Shown here piece by piece: positions 10,562-21,171 of a stretch of 64,000 bases of DNA. The notes beneath the pieces were generated by a model that had not been told where the DNA came from, did no database searches, and saw only the letters and a program-made list of their open reading frames with translations. The DNA comes from Undaria pinnatifida. Lineage: Eukaryota; Sar; Phaeophyceae; Laminariales; Alariaceae. Within the stretch, counting starts at the first letter, position 1. The number at the start of each line of letters is the position of its first letter. The position numbers were made by a program, and so were the translations under genes. Where the stretch lies: positions 11,798,718 through 11,862,717 of the forward strand of contig JABAKD010000022.1 of the NCBI GenBank assembly GCA_012845835.1. The letters are read 5' to 3'.

Positions 10562-13500
10562 CTACCACCCGTCCCCCGCCTTCTCCCCCTTGGACTTCTC
10601 CTCGTCGCCCCCCGCGTCATCCACCGCCTCCTTCACCACCCCCTTCGCCGCCGCCGCGTTTCTCTTCCACCTCCCGAACCTTTTCGTCACGCTCGCTTCC
10701 ATTTTGCGGGACAGGAGCCCCTCCACCAGCAAGCTGCAGGCCTTCCCCTTACGGCTGAAGTCCCTCTTCGCCTCCGCGATCGCCCTGCAGATCTCGGGAG
10801 CAACTCCGTCGTCATAATAAAGTCCTTCCGGGCTGGTTCGCGCCCTACGGGGCTGGAACCCCCGCTTTTGCCTCACAGCGGCGGCCTGTCCCTGGGTTGA
10901 CACCGTGTGTTGCTCCACCCGGCGCACCTCCGTCATCAGCTTGGACAGGTCGGAGAAGGAGCACGAAATGAACACGGCCATCAGAAGTACCAGGCTCAGC
11001 GCCAGGCAGACCGATGAAAGCTGTAACAGCAGTGCGGCGCAAAATATCAGAATGGGGATGAACAGGGGGTATACAAAAATCAGGGGTTTAATGTCGACGA
11101 AAATGCGGATGAGAATGCGTATCGAAAGGAGGGGAAAATACTGCAGAATGCCTGGCCTCGGTATCCGGGACAATGTGACGAGGAAGCGTGTTGGCACACG
11201 AGAGAGATAATCAGAGAGATTTACGGAGAGAGAAAACAGAGAGATACCTGCCCCTACTGATTGCTCCATCATGTGCTGTCTTCTCGTCACAAGAAAATGA
11301 AGGCAATGCAGAAGTTAGTGCACGCTCAGTTACTGGCATCGCATAAATGACCCTCTCACCACTTCATCATTAGGCAGGCGGGACATCGTCCGACGCCCGC
11401 CCCCCGCCATTCTTCCCTCGGTCGACGTCGTCGCTGTAACACGCCCCACCGTCGCCGACATGGCCGCCAGGTTGTTCGACCAGTTCTTCATCATGCGGGA
11501 GGCCCACGACGAGTTCATTTCGATTCTTTTTTATCGGCAGCAGCAGCAGCGGTGGTGATGCAAGGAGAGGGGGAGCGAGGTTTACTCAGATCAACAAGGG
11601 GAAAAACCTTGGGTTGAATCGGATACAACACTGTATTGCGTTTTCTGTATGTCCACAGTGTGTAATGGTGTCATAAATACTACCTCGTAATCCTTTGGGA
11701 CCCAGATGTGGCGACCTGAGCAATGACAGGGGTAATCCATTATACAAACCTTCGCGTGCAACAGGATAAGCACAGTATCGCTGTGCTGTGCGCGAATCTT
11801 TCATCTTCCTCTGTCGGACTTCGGACTAAATCTCCACCCCCGCAGTCTGAGCTTGGTCATGTGGCTGGTGTTGTATTCCGTTATTTGGATTCGCCATTTG
11901 CCTTCTGAGGCCTGAAAGGGGTCTGCTACCTACCGCAGAAGCATCGGAAGCGCTATCAAACATGAAAAAAACAAACGTGTTACATACCGAGACATGCCCA
12001 TTACGGTCAAGAATCGCCACGTAACGACGAAAACCACAATTAATACGTACCGAGATATGCCCTCTTAAGCAACTCTTCAGCCAAGAAACGTGACAACAGG
12101 ATTGAAAGTTTTACGTATATTGAAATCCCAAGACGTGCTCGCAAAACAACATTTTTTGTGAAGAAAACTCACATCTTCTCGCACGGCTCAACGGCCAGCG
12201 TGCAGAGCAGGCGGCAAGAACCCTCGTTAGGAGCCTTGCGCAGTACGGCGGAGCGCTGGCTGCCACATTGAGAGGTGCAAGCGTCAATTCCACCCCAACC
12301 AGCGGTATCGGCCATGGCACAGGTCGCCGCTGCGTCATCGGTGTTTGCGAAGTTAGAGAGCATGTTTTGAGGTCCACCGTTCACCTTGGACGCCCCAGCT
12401 AGTATGATGCCGCGAAGTTCTGCGACGGACACCTGGCCGACCAGCTCCTCAACCCTGAAATATCGTTATCGCCATATCGTTGTTGGTACGGTTATCGGTA
12501 TGGTTATCGGTACCGTTATCGTTCTCGTTACTTCTTTCTCCATTCAACAATGTGAGAGTGCGTTTCAACATTGATTACTCATAAACACATTCCCATAAAT
12601 ACACCGTTATCGTCATCGCTGTCATTGTCGTGGCCTCTTTCGTTACCGTTATCGTTATCCATTATCGTTATCGTTTTCGTTGTCGTCATCGTTATCGTGT
12701 TCGTTCTCGTTGTACGTATCGGCATCGTTATCGTTATCGTTTTTCGCCATCGTTATCGTTGTTCGCCATCGAGATCGTTATTCGCCATCGAGATCGTTAT
12801 CGTTATTGTTTTCGTTGTCGTTATCGTTATCGTTATCGTTATCGTTATCGTTGTCGTTATCGTTGTCGTTATCGTTATCGCTATCGCTATCGCTACCGCT
12901 ACCGCTACCGTTATTCGCTATCGTTGCCGTCCTCGGTTTTGTTATCGATGCGATAGATGCAAAACGAAAAACGATGGTCGGCATTTGAGTTGTGCGCTTG
13001 ATTGCCAACAAATTGTGACCACCAAAGAATGTGATCGATTCTCACGAAGAAGCTGGAAAATAACATCATTTCTACGGAGATCTCCAGGCGAAGCCAAGCG
13101 TGCAGACTACGCAAAGGCCAACAGTTTGCAACAATTGAACGCAGAAGCTATGGCTACAATATTTTGCCATGAACTACTACAGCACTACCAGTACCGCCAC
13201 TTCGAAGCTCTGCCATTATCAGAGGCGAGTGTGCAGCACACAATGCTAACGAGCTACATGATAGGAAAAAAAAATGAATCAAATCGACGAGGAATGGAAC
13301 TGCCGAACCGTTGGCACGATAACAAAGAAAGACACGGTACCGACGGGGAGAAGGGGCAATACCTGTGATGACGGCTTGTCCAGAAAGGTCCCCGAGGGTA
13401 AAACCTCCTACAAAGTTAAGCTGGAGATCGTAAGTGATAACAGCCAATAAAAAAAGTAGTAAAAACGATGAGTCAATGTGATTAAAGCTTCAACTCACTA

Positions 13501-13824
13501 CTTTATACCGGCGGTGAAAACCTAGGTATCCGAACAAAGTCGCGACTGCGTTAACCACCAGCCCCACCCCCACCTTTCGACGGAGGGGATCCAAACACCC
13601 GGTTCGCCTAGGTCGACGCCGCCGATGCCCGACACAACGGCCGTCATCGTCTCTCCGAGGGCGATCTGTCCGAGCTGTTGGGCAGACCACGTGTTGCCCA
13701 CCGTCACCTCCCATGTCGGCTCGTAATTCACGGAAGAAGACTCGATGTTCGATCCGATCAGCGCGGCCATAGCGATGGCGGGCGGGAGCAGAAACAGAAA
13801 TGATACCCACACCATCTTAGGCAA
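10562..13824 (-). CDS. Gene A copy 1: predicted secreted/membrane protein, 4 exons, family not recognised
   Basis: Exons on the minus strand: 13824-13574, 12454-12173, 11525-11360 and 11275-10562. The phases agree at every junction and give about 470 residues ending at a stop at 10562. Junctions: donor AAAG|GTGGGG; acceptor TTTCAG|G, donor AAGAT|GTGAGT; acceptor AAAAAG|A, donor AAGTG|GTGAGA; acceptor AGACAG|CAC. Residues 1-20 form a clear signal peptide starting MPKMVWVSFLFLLPP. The second exon is Cys-containing (TC, ACTSQC, SCRLLC and PC motifs) and would be extracellular. Exon 4 holds a strongly hydrophobic stretch at about residues 290-340 (probably two membrane passes), then a basic Ala/Lys/Glu-rich tail. 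A 45-bp phase-neutral segment at 13363-13407 has good splice sites and may be a cassette exon. Coding status is supported by the diverged third copy at 57-59 kb, which keeps the same exon borders and phases. Function unknown. Confidence 0.6.
12459..12930 (+). repeat. (CGTTAT)n hexanucleotide array in gene A intron 1, copy 1
   Basis: Imperfect hexamer array (CGTTAT/CGTTGT/CGCTAT) within the first intron of gene A, ending just upstream of the acceptor of exon 2. Long Ile/Val, Arg/Tyr and Ser/Leu ORFs across it are artefacts. The same array is at about 24423-24890 and, more diverged and inverted, at about 57060-57440. Confidence 0.85.
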
Positions 13825-14179
13825 TGAAGGTGGTGTTGGTGGTGGTGGTGGTGGTAGTTTTTAACCTCTTCTCGAACTTCCCCGCTATCGCGATAGTCGA
13901 TGTTGCTGCTGTCGCGATCACAACGGTGCACGGCAAAGAGGTATTGAAAGGGCGAGAGGAACAGTGAGAAGGGCGAACAGAGGGTGCGAAAAATCCACTT
14001 TATCAGCTTAAGAAACCGGGGATGGACCAAGAATCCACTTTATCAGCCTAAGAAACCGGGGATGGGCCCGGAGCATCCCCTGAGGATCATAAAATTGCAG
14101 GGATGCCTACATAGGTCCAAAAACATTCACCACCGAAACGATTATCATACTCTAATTCCAAGTACTTTGTCCCCGAAAA

Positions 14180-14700
14180 CGTGGTCTAAGATAAGAATAA
14201 CAAATCTTGCACACCTGTTTTCCCTGGTGGGCTCTGTATGATCTAGCTCTTGCATACCCGTATATGTTTTCCTTGGTGGGGTCTGTATGAATTACATGAT
14301 CCGTACATGTTTGCCTACTGTAGATGGGTCCGCATGATCTGCGCGATCAAGGTTGTATTTGCTTGATGGGATCTGTACTTAGCTGGATCTTACACGCCCG
14401 TTTGCTCCGCCCGGTGGAATACGTATGATCTGCATGATCTGTACATGTTTGTAACATGTGGGATCGGTACGATCTGCGTTGTCTGTACATGTTCGCCAGG
14501 TGGTACAATATCTGTACACTTTACATGATGTGTATATATTTCGCCAGGTGTGGTCGGTATGATCTGATTATCTCCACGTTTTTACCGTGTGGCATCTGAC
14601 GTGCTACACCATCTGTCACATATTTATTCGTGGGGATTTGCAATGATCTACCACAGGTAGCTCTCACCCGTACCATATCCATAACGACCGCAAAGGATCT
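14180..14700 (+). repeat. Degenerate GATCTGTACATG array, copy 1
   Basis: A run of imperfect units of roughly 40-60 bp sharing GATCTGTACATGTTTGCC and GGTGGGATCTGTA cores. The copy 2 counterpart lies at about 26146-26666. Related units occur in a UTP14 intron at about 40630-40880. Confidence 0.6.
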
Positions 14701-16023
14701 AGATTAATCTAGATCGTGATCTGTCAGAGAATCGTTCACAAATCCTTCACTCGCAAAACAACCTGATACGTACAGATTCCGCAACGCGCCACGCCGTCGT
14801 CTGAGTACCGCAACCCTCTCTCCTTGTGGATCGACCCGGTCCAGAAGCCAGCAAACGAGGAAGGTCGCGTGAGGTTCTTGCGTGCATCGTGTTGCCTCAA
14901 ACGCTCTGGGGAAATCAAACGACGGACCTCTGCAGATTGCAATTGGTTATGCTCGCGTAAAAGGCACAACCGAAGACACGCCAGATGCCAGAGAACAATA
15001 CGAATATTATTGCCATAATCACAAGTTCCGTTCTATATACATTAAAACATGTCACCGATGCTTATATTTATGTTCATGGTGGTAGAAGTTCTCATGCCGA
15101 CCTGTGATACGCGCGCTTTTCTCTTTTATGCACAACAATTCAATCTGCGCGTAGTGCGAGGTGGGTGTGTGTTGAGCTATCACAAGACCGCACCAGCTAT
15201 AATCGCTGGTCCCGGAGAGTATCGTACCCGCGAGCGCACAGGCAGTTGCACAACAAACAAGCTACTATGTACGCTTGTGCTGCTTCCAGTGCAGCTGAGG
15301 TAGACCATCACACCATCTCGCACAGTGATAACAAGAGAAGAACAAAAAAGCACAACCTGACCCAAACGCACCTAGCTTTTTGTTCCCCGGGATGCCGGTG
15401 TGTTCGCACGGCGAGTCGTGGGAGATTCGTGCGTGCAGTTGCTGCTCGTGGAAGCCAGATGGTGCGAATGCAGATGTCAGCAGGCAGGAGAGAGGGCAGA
15501 GCAGAGGGCAGGAGAGGCATTGAGCGTGGGCGGGGAAGCAAGAAGAAAGGCATCGGTGGAACACACAACAAACAGAGCTGTGAGGCACCTGTGATTGGTT
15601 TATTTTTCCGTTTGACCGAGATTGGCCCAATTGTATCAGACGAATATTCTATTGCCCGTTGGTTCATTCTAGGATCCGATCTTATCAGTGGATGAAGAGT
15701 CTTTTCAGAAAAATATTCACGTGCAATGCAACACCATCTTGCAAATAACGTTGTGCAACACATCTGTACGACTGCTGCTCGAGGCTGCGGCCCGGGGCTT
15801 TCGGGAACATGCCACCGTAACATGTAGCGGTGCCGCTCGATCACCCCTGCCAACCTCGGCCCCCTCCAAGGGTTGGGGTTATAGCGTTATCAGAGTTGGT
15901 GTCGGGTTATCAGGGCTGGTGTCGGGTTGAGTCTGGGCTGACGTTACGTGCAAGATAGTGATTGGTAAAATATAGCACTGATGTTCACTGTCATGTAGGA
16001 CCAATAAAAAAAGTCAAAAGGTG

Positions 16024-16090
16024 TATCACGCAGCTTGCAAATATGTGAGTATCGACGACCCTAAATCTATCGAACTCACAGCTGACTTGT
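16024..16090 (+). repeat. Dispersed element TATCACGCAGCTTGCAAA, copy 1
   Basis: About 65 bp. The shared core is TATCACGCAGCTTGCAAA, then a variable ATG-containing segment, then CGAACTCACAGCTGAC. Further copies, all on the plus strand, lie at 28008-28076 (the duplicate of this one), 34592-34650, 42047-42110 and, more diverged, 46561-46620. Confidence 0.7.
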
Positions 16091-17062
16091 TCAGTAAGTA
16101 TTTTTTCAAATAATAATAGGAGGTGTTGCACGAGCTCATGTGTCCAAGACGGCCCCAGACCTCGAGCCTTCCAAAAGGTTGGGGTTACAGGGTTTGTTAC
16201 TACTATTAATACTACTATTAATACTACTGTTGGTTAGGGTCGGGTTGGGTCTGGGACGACGAACTCGCACGATAGAAATAAATGGCCAAACTCACGGCTG
16301 ACGTCCTTGATTTTTTTTTTTATAAAATGTTTGTTATAAGATGGGTGGCTTTGTATGCAATCTAGGTAAAAATACCCTTAAAATTGGCGTCTGTCTCTGT
16401 TCCTGTTCCAGCGGTCTGCCTTGCCTCATCGAACGTCGAGGATGATTTCAACGTTCCCTGAAAGAACGAGCAAAATGAACCGCTTTACATCCGATACGCG
16501 GTAAGTCCTGGCACGTGCAGAGTACTCGGTGCCTGGTACGATATATCGAACAAACAGAACAAGCCATCATTATTTTTTTTTCTGCTACTGAAAAAATGGT
16601 GCAGTACACTCGCGTAGGTATATTGGTCATCAACAAGCAAACGTCTGTACTTTTATGTTAGGTAATGTGCATGCATGTTGTCCTCTAATTATCCTCCTTC
16701 CAAGTGCACACAGCATCTCCAATTTTTCACCTAGCCCTGCACGGTTGAAGTTCATGTCCGATATGGTGCCGACTACTACCACTGCCACGTGCTCGGGACT
16801 GAAGACCTTCAGGAGTCATTGGTGTGAGAGGTAATAATAGCCGACTTTCAAACCCAGTCTTTATTCTGCTCCAGCAAGGCATATGCGGCGCGCAGTTTTG
16901 TATTAGATGTGGGGCAACACGTTGTTGGAATCCAGATCGCGCCAAAAATGCGTGAAGCACTTCGAGCAAAAGGGGAAAACCACACGCTATTCCCTGCGCC
17001 TCGGCAATGACGCCTCTTCCAACTCCTGAATTTACCACGTGTTGTTGTTAATACTGGTCTTT

Positions 17063-18049
17063 TACCGTAACTGTGCGAGTCATCGCACCCCCGTGCGATC
17101 GATTTCTAAATGATTCCTAACTTTGATTTTTATCGCACAGGGGTGCGATAACTCCTGCATGTGCGATGACTCCGGCCCCTGTGCGGAAAATGAATTCAAT
17201 GATTTGATTCCCTGTTCTGACGCACACCCCTGTGCGGTAACTCCGACATGTGCGACTCTGAACAAATCACACACCCTGCCATGCTGTGATGTGAATGCAC
17301 ACCCCTGTGCGGTAACTCCGACATGTGCGATTCCGAGCAAATCAAACACCCCGCCGTGCTGTGATGTGAACGCACACCCCTGTGCGGCCGACATGTATGT
17401 GCGATACGGAGGAAACCACACCCCCCACTGCTGTACTGGTGGCGCACCTTTTGAACGCCCTCCCTGTGCGATACCTAACTCTACCACGTGCTACACGGAA
17501 CACGCCCTCCCCTAGGGTGGAAACTGATAGGCACTGCTGCCTGTGTGCCTGCCTTCCTGCGGTTCGTCCGTACCGCACCCAGAGCACACACAGCACAAAA
17601 ACACAAAAAACCCAACTGAGCTGTCGGCTGCCGTCGTTCCGTTGCATGAGGTACAGCAGTACTAGGTAGGTCAGCACCGCATCGTGGCAGGGCCGGTGGT
17701 GCTTTTTTTATTTTTTTTTGGTGCGGTCGCCGAAAAAAAAAAAAAAAAGCGAGAGTTTTTTTTATGTATGATATGCACCTGATACAAACAGCGGTGAGCC
17801 CCGGTTACAAACCGCTAGAAAACGGATCGCGGCACAATTTTTATCCTGAGGCCACACGCCACAGCATGCAACCTCACGCTCGAAGGTGGCACCAATATCG
17901 GAGTCATCGCACCCCTGTGCGATGACTCCGAACCCTGTGCGGAAAATGAATTATATGATTTTAACTTGAAAAAATTAACGCACGGGGGTGCGATGACTCC
18001 GGCATGTGCGATGACTCCGGCCTGTGCGATGACTCGCTCAATTACGGTA
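17063..18049. mobile_element. TIR DNA transposon (MITE-like), 983 bp, absent from copy 2
   Basis: Copy 1 has an extra 983 bp here compared with copy 2. The ends are inverted repeats: the left begins CCGTAACTGTGCGAGTCATC and the right is its reverse complement with two mismatches over about 24 bp. A TA dinucleotide at 17063-17064 and 18048-18049 fits a Tc1/mariner-type target duplication. TTA at 17062-17064 and 18050-18052 is the alternative. The interior is built from many short units containing TGTGCGATGACTCC and GCACACCCCTGTGCGG, so it is dense in palindromes, with a non-repetitive middle at about 17500-17880. No transposase is encoded. The matching site in copy 2 (about 29034-29040) is empty but not identical to the predicted pre-insertion sequence, so an excision footprint is possible. 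Confidence 0.75.
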
Positions 18050-18603
18050 TTATTCCAAGTGTTTCATCATATGGATCATGTATCCCGACCAAAAAAACAC
18101 CGAGAGAGGCCATCTTATCAAGAGAAGAGGGGCATGCAGTAGCAGTTACGAGTGCCACCATACTGCGCGCATGTCGCAGAGCACAATTAGCTCTTAATTT
18201 GCAGCTCGGGCACATCCCCTGATAATCCAGCGAAAGCAGGTACTGCTTTGAGTCGCCGATGCCGCAACAATCGTCTTTTGTCGTCGACACGCTTTCCCCT
18301 TTGAATTCTCGAAGGAGCTAACGCGCTGTCGACGCGATGAAGCCTGTGGCGGGTCTTCATTCACACCAAGCGAACAACGAAAGAAGTGGACGAAACCTGT
18401 GGCGGCCGCGGTCTGCGGTGGGTTACGTCTGCAGTGGATTTTGCAGGTTAATGTCCAACAACACGATACTTGAAAAAAAAAACACCACTCACAGCGACTA
18501 ACCAACGGCGATAATGCCACACCTACCCACCAAAACACCAGCTACGGCAACACCACAACTCCAACACAACCAATACAAAACCCCACGCCAACCGCAGGCA
18601 CCA

Positions 18604-18961
18604 TTACTGACCCGTACCAACCGCCGCACCACCACCGCGGGAGGTTTTAATCTTATGCCCGTCCCTTCCCCGTCCCTTTCGCGCTCCACCCTTCCTTTTT
18701 CGCCCTTTGCTTCCGCCCCCGCCCCCTCCCCCCGCCGCCTCCTGGGCAGCGACAGCCGCCCTCCTTTCCTTAGCGCTATCCTTATGCAACTTCCCTAGCT
18801 TCATCGGTGCAACTGCCGTCCCGGCCCGCACAACAACCGCGGGACGGGTCATGTCTTTCACGCTCTGAGAGGTGTTCCACTCCCCTCCTATCGGCTGGCG
18901 CAGGCTTCGCTCGTACTGCTCTCGGGAAGTGAAGGGGTATGGGACCTCGGAGACCAGGTAT
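18604..18961 (-). pseudogene. UTP14: Orphan copy of the last UTP14 exon
   Basis: Duplicate of the terminal UTP14 exon (29641-29950). It retains the acceptor TAACAG|AT and the conserved C-terminal block YLVSEVPYPFTSREQYERS followed by PIGGEWNTSQSV. There is no upstream UTP14 exon on its 5' side in this copy: at 20600 the sequence passes directly into the start of duplication copy 2. It can therefore not complete a UTP14 protein. Compared with the exon still attached to the gene there is one V/I and one R/G change. It also has one A fewer (CGAAAGGG against CGAAAAGGG), which shifts the frame and gives a different, longer C-terminal tail ending at 18604. Confidence 0.85.
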
Positions 18962-19745
18962 CTGTTACGTTGCCGCGAGGTAATCGAGGAGAGGTGACGG
19001 GAAAGAGGGCGGCAAGGACGAACGAAGCGGGCGTGGTCATTGATACTGTCGGCCTGCGGGGGGGTGGGGGGGGGCGTACTCATTTGTTGCTTGCCTTATC
19101 ATGGGCAGTTGACCATCGATCACGCCTCCCTTTCGAGACGGAGCAGCGGTCCTACTTCTAGCAGAGACACCTCCAACATTTGGCCGCTCAGTCTGTTTAT
19201 TCCATATATTACATGAACAATTTTTGCCGTACCTTGTTCTTTTCCTCTTTGGCCGTCTGTGTCCACCAAGTTTGATGCTGGGGAAGGGGAGGGGCGGGTT
19301 GTTTTCATGGTCGGGGATGTACTCATATCACGCATCGCCGTAGACTCTCGCATCCCTATAATGCCCGAACAGAGCACGTCTCGGGTTTGCAACGACCAGG
19401 CAGACATTGTTTACACCTCGAGGGCGAAGCACCGTGAGGTGTTCGGCAAATCGTATGAAGGGCGAGTTGCATCCTACTGAGAACCTCTTGTAAGGGGCTG
19501 GGGGATTGTCCATTTTATCGGCAGTAACATAAAAACGTACTCGTATAAATGTCCTAAGTAGCATCTCCGCTAACCTTGTGCTGGTAAACAGCTGGGAAAA
19601 GGGCAACCAGTACCTTTTTACATGTTTGATGCCGTCATCCATTCCTAAAAATGGCACTGACGGAACCGCATGTTTATTAATAGTATGTTTCGGGATAAGC
19701 CACTTGGAATTAGAGGAGAACGTGTTTGGCCGCAAAACATGGTTT
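18962..19745. other. UTP14 last-intron sequence, copy 1
   Basis: Homologous to 29951-30734, which lies inside the last UTP14 intron of copy 2. It includes a dispersed repeat at about 19355-19415 (ACGTCTCGGGTTTGC and CCAGGCAGACAT cores) that recurs near 30344-30404, 33620-33700 and 54290-54360. No gene of its own is supported. Confidence 0.55.
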
Positions 19746-20532
19746 TAAGGCCATTTATTATACAGTCGGATTCCGCCAGTCGAAAACGACCCGGTTCGAC
19801 TGGACTTTTTTTCCACTGGATTCTTCTGGTCCTTCTTCTTATCGTCAGTCGAGTCGATTTTATAGCTTTTGTGCTCTTCCTAGAGGCGGTTGGTGTGAGG
19901 GAGTACTGCTGTTCAGCAGTCGAAATCGGTTTACAGCTCTGTGCTTCGCGCTTTCTCCGCGAGCGACGGCTCCACGAACCCTCGTCCCAGCGAGTTGGTG
20001 GCTTTGGGCTTAGCCGAAAGCCGCCAAAGCTACGTTCGTGGAGTTGCACTCAGCCGAGAGCCGCCAAAGCTACAGCAGGCGCAGCCATTGTTAGCAGCAT
20101 GGGATCGAGACCGCGCGCTGCTGCCGTCGTGTGATACACGCTGCTGGCGAGCGAAACTAGGAATGCGTCACGCTGACTTGCTGCGAGAAGCAACAGCAGG
20201 GATAGCCAAGCCAGCGTCAGCGCCTTGTATGATACGGCAGTGTGGTACCTGGTATGGGCGTGTGGCCGTGTGGCCGTGTGGCCGTGTGGGTGTGTGTTTG
20301 GTGGTGGGATGAGCGATGCGATCGGTTTAAAAAACACGTTTAAAACTTTTTCGACTGAGTTTCTTCGATTGGATCCGCCAGTCGGAATCCTCAGTCGAAA
20401 AAAGTTGAGTCCAAAAAGCTCTTTTTCGACTGCGTGAGAAAGCCTGATTTGGGCTTCAGTCGAAAAAGGCCGTTTTCGACTGAAAAAGGCCGTTTTCGAC
20501 TGACAAATCCGACTGTATAAGAAATGGCCTAA
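19746..20532. mobile_element. PIF/Harbinger-type MITE, 781 bp, with TAA TSD and an empty site in copy 2
   Basis: The element is 19749-20529. The left end is GGCCATTTATTATACAGTCG and the right end is its inverted repeat with one mismatch in about 24 bp. It is flanked by a 3-bp direct repeat TAA (19746-19748 and 20530-20532), which fits PIF/Harbinger. The exact uninterrupted site, TTTTAAGGGG, is present in copy 2 at about 30732-30741. The interior has repeated CAGTCGAAAA and TTTTCGACTG motifs near both ends and no transposase ORF. Confidence 0.9.
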
Positions 20533-20924
20533 GGGGCAGAAAAATGCTCAAGATCGCTTGAGAGCGGTTTGGTTGTGTGTTTGTTTTGAATACTTCGAGG
20601 ATACCAAGTACGTGGTACTGACTGATGTTCTTGCCTACCCTAACTGCTACCTGGTTTAGGCCATTGGTTGTTGGAACTCTACCTGCTAACTAGTACAGGC
20701 TGCTGTTATTGCAACTCCAACTGCTACCTGATACCTCCTACAGCACTTTGCTGTTGTTGCCACTCACCCACTGGAGCAGACGCGTGCGGCAGCAGTCTCG
20801 ACAGCAAACACGCTCTCGCTGTGCAGACGGAGGCTGCTGGGAGGACGGCGCTTCGACACAGGATATTCATCGCACAGACCACTACGACGAACCACAAATT
20901 GCACGCGAAACCGCGCACAAGGAA

Positions 20925-21171
20925 CGCTGCTACTGGTGTTACTGCTGCTGGTACTGCTGGTGGGGCTGCTGCTGATACTGCTTCTGCTGCTGCTGTTGTT
21001 GCTTCTGCTGGTGCTGCTGCTGCCGCCGGTGCTGGTGCTGCTGGTACCGCTGCTACTGGTGCTGTTTCTGATGCTGTTTCTGATGCTGTTTCTGCCGATG
21101 ATGATACTGGTGCTGCTGGTGTTGCTGGCGCTTCTGCTTCTGCTGCGATTGCTTTTGCTGCTGCTACTGTG
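20925..21171 (+). repeat. (TGC)n-type microsatellite array, copy 2
   Basis: Counterpart of the array at 8945-9195 with scattered substitutions. The reading frames through it have no coding value. Confidence 0.9.

Larger units (their letters stand above)
13825..17062. other. Intergenic part of copy 1 upstream of gene A
   Basis: No gene supported. 14005-14070 contains a short tandem repeat around CCACTTTATCAGC. 14180-14700 is a degenerate array of GATCTGTACATGTTTG-type units. The 176-codon ORF at 15165-15695 is open in both copies but that only reflects recent duplication. 16024-16090 is one copy of a dispersed element starting TATCACGCAGCTTGCAAA, described separately. Confidence 0.4.
8626..20600. 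repeat. Tandem segmental duplication, copy 1 (about 12 kb)
   Basis: Nearly the whole interval is repeated in the same orientation at 20601-30806. Matching landmarks keep an offset of about 11,962-11,981 bp up to base 17040 and about 11,000 bp after it, because copy 1 contains a 983-bp insertion at 17065-18047. A second insertion of 781 bp lies at 19749-20529. Divergence is low: the 237 residues read from the last exon of gene A are identical in the two copies. The left edge reads tgt-ATACCA-agtacc. The right edge ends ...tacttcgagg and abuts copy 2 directly. Confidence 0.95.

Noticed and set aside
12571-13368. ORFs of up to 265 codons rich in Ile/Val, Arg/Tyr or Ser/Leu (also at 24535-25227)
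   Set aside because: They run through the (CGTTAT)n array inside a gene A intron and are repeat artefacts.
15165-15695. 176-codon ORF open in both duplicate copies
   Set aside because: Conservation between copies only reflects the recent duplication. There is no third copy, domain or splice support.
17123-17515. 130-codon Cys/Thr-rich ORF and its antisense partner
   Set aside because: Both run through the short GTGCGA/TGTGCGG repeats of the TIR element at 17065-18047 and are absent from copy 2.
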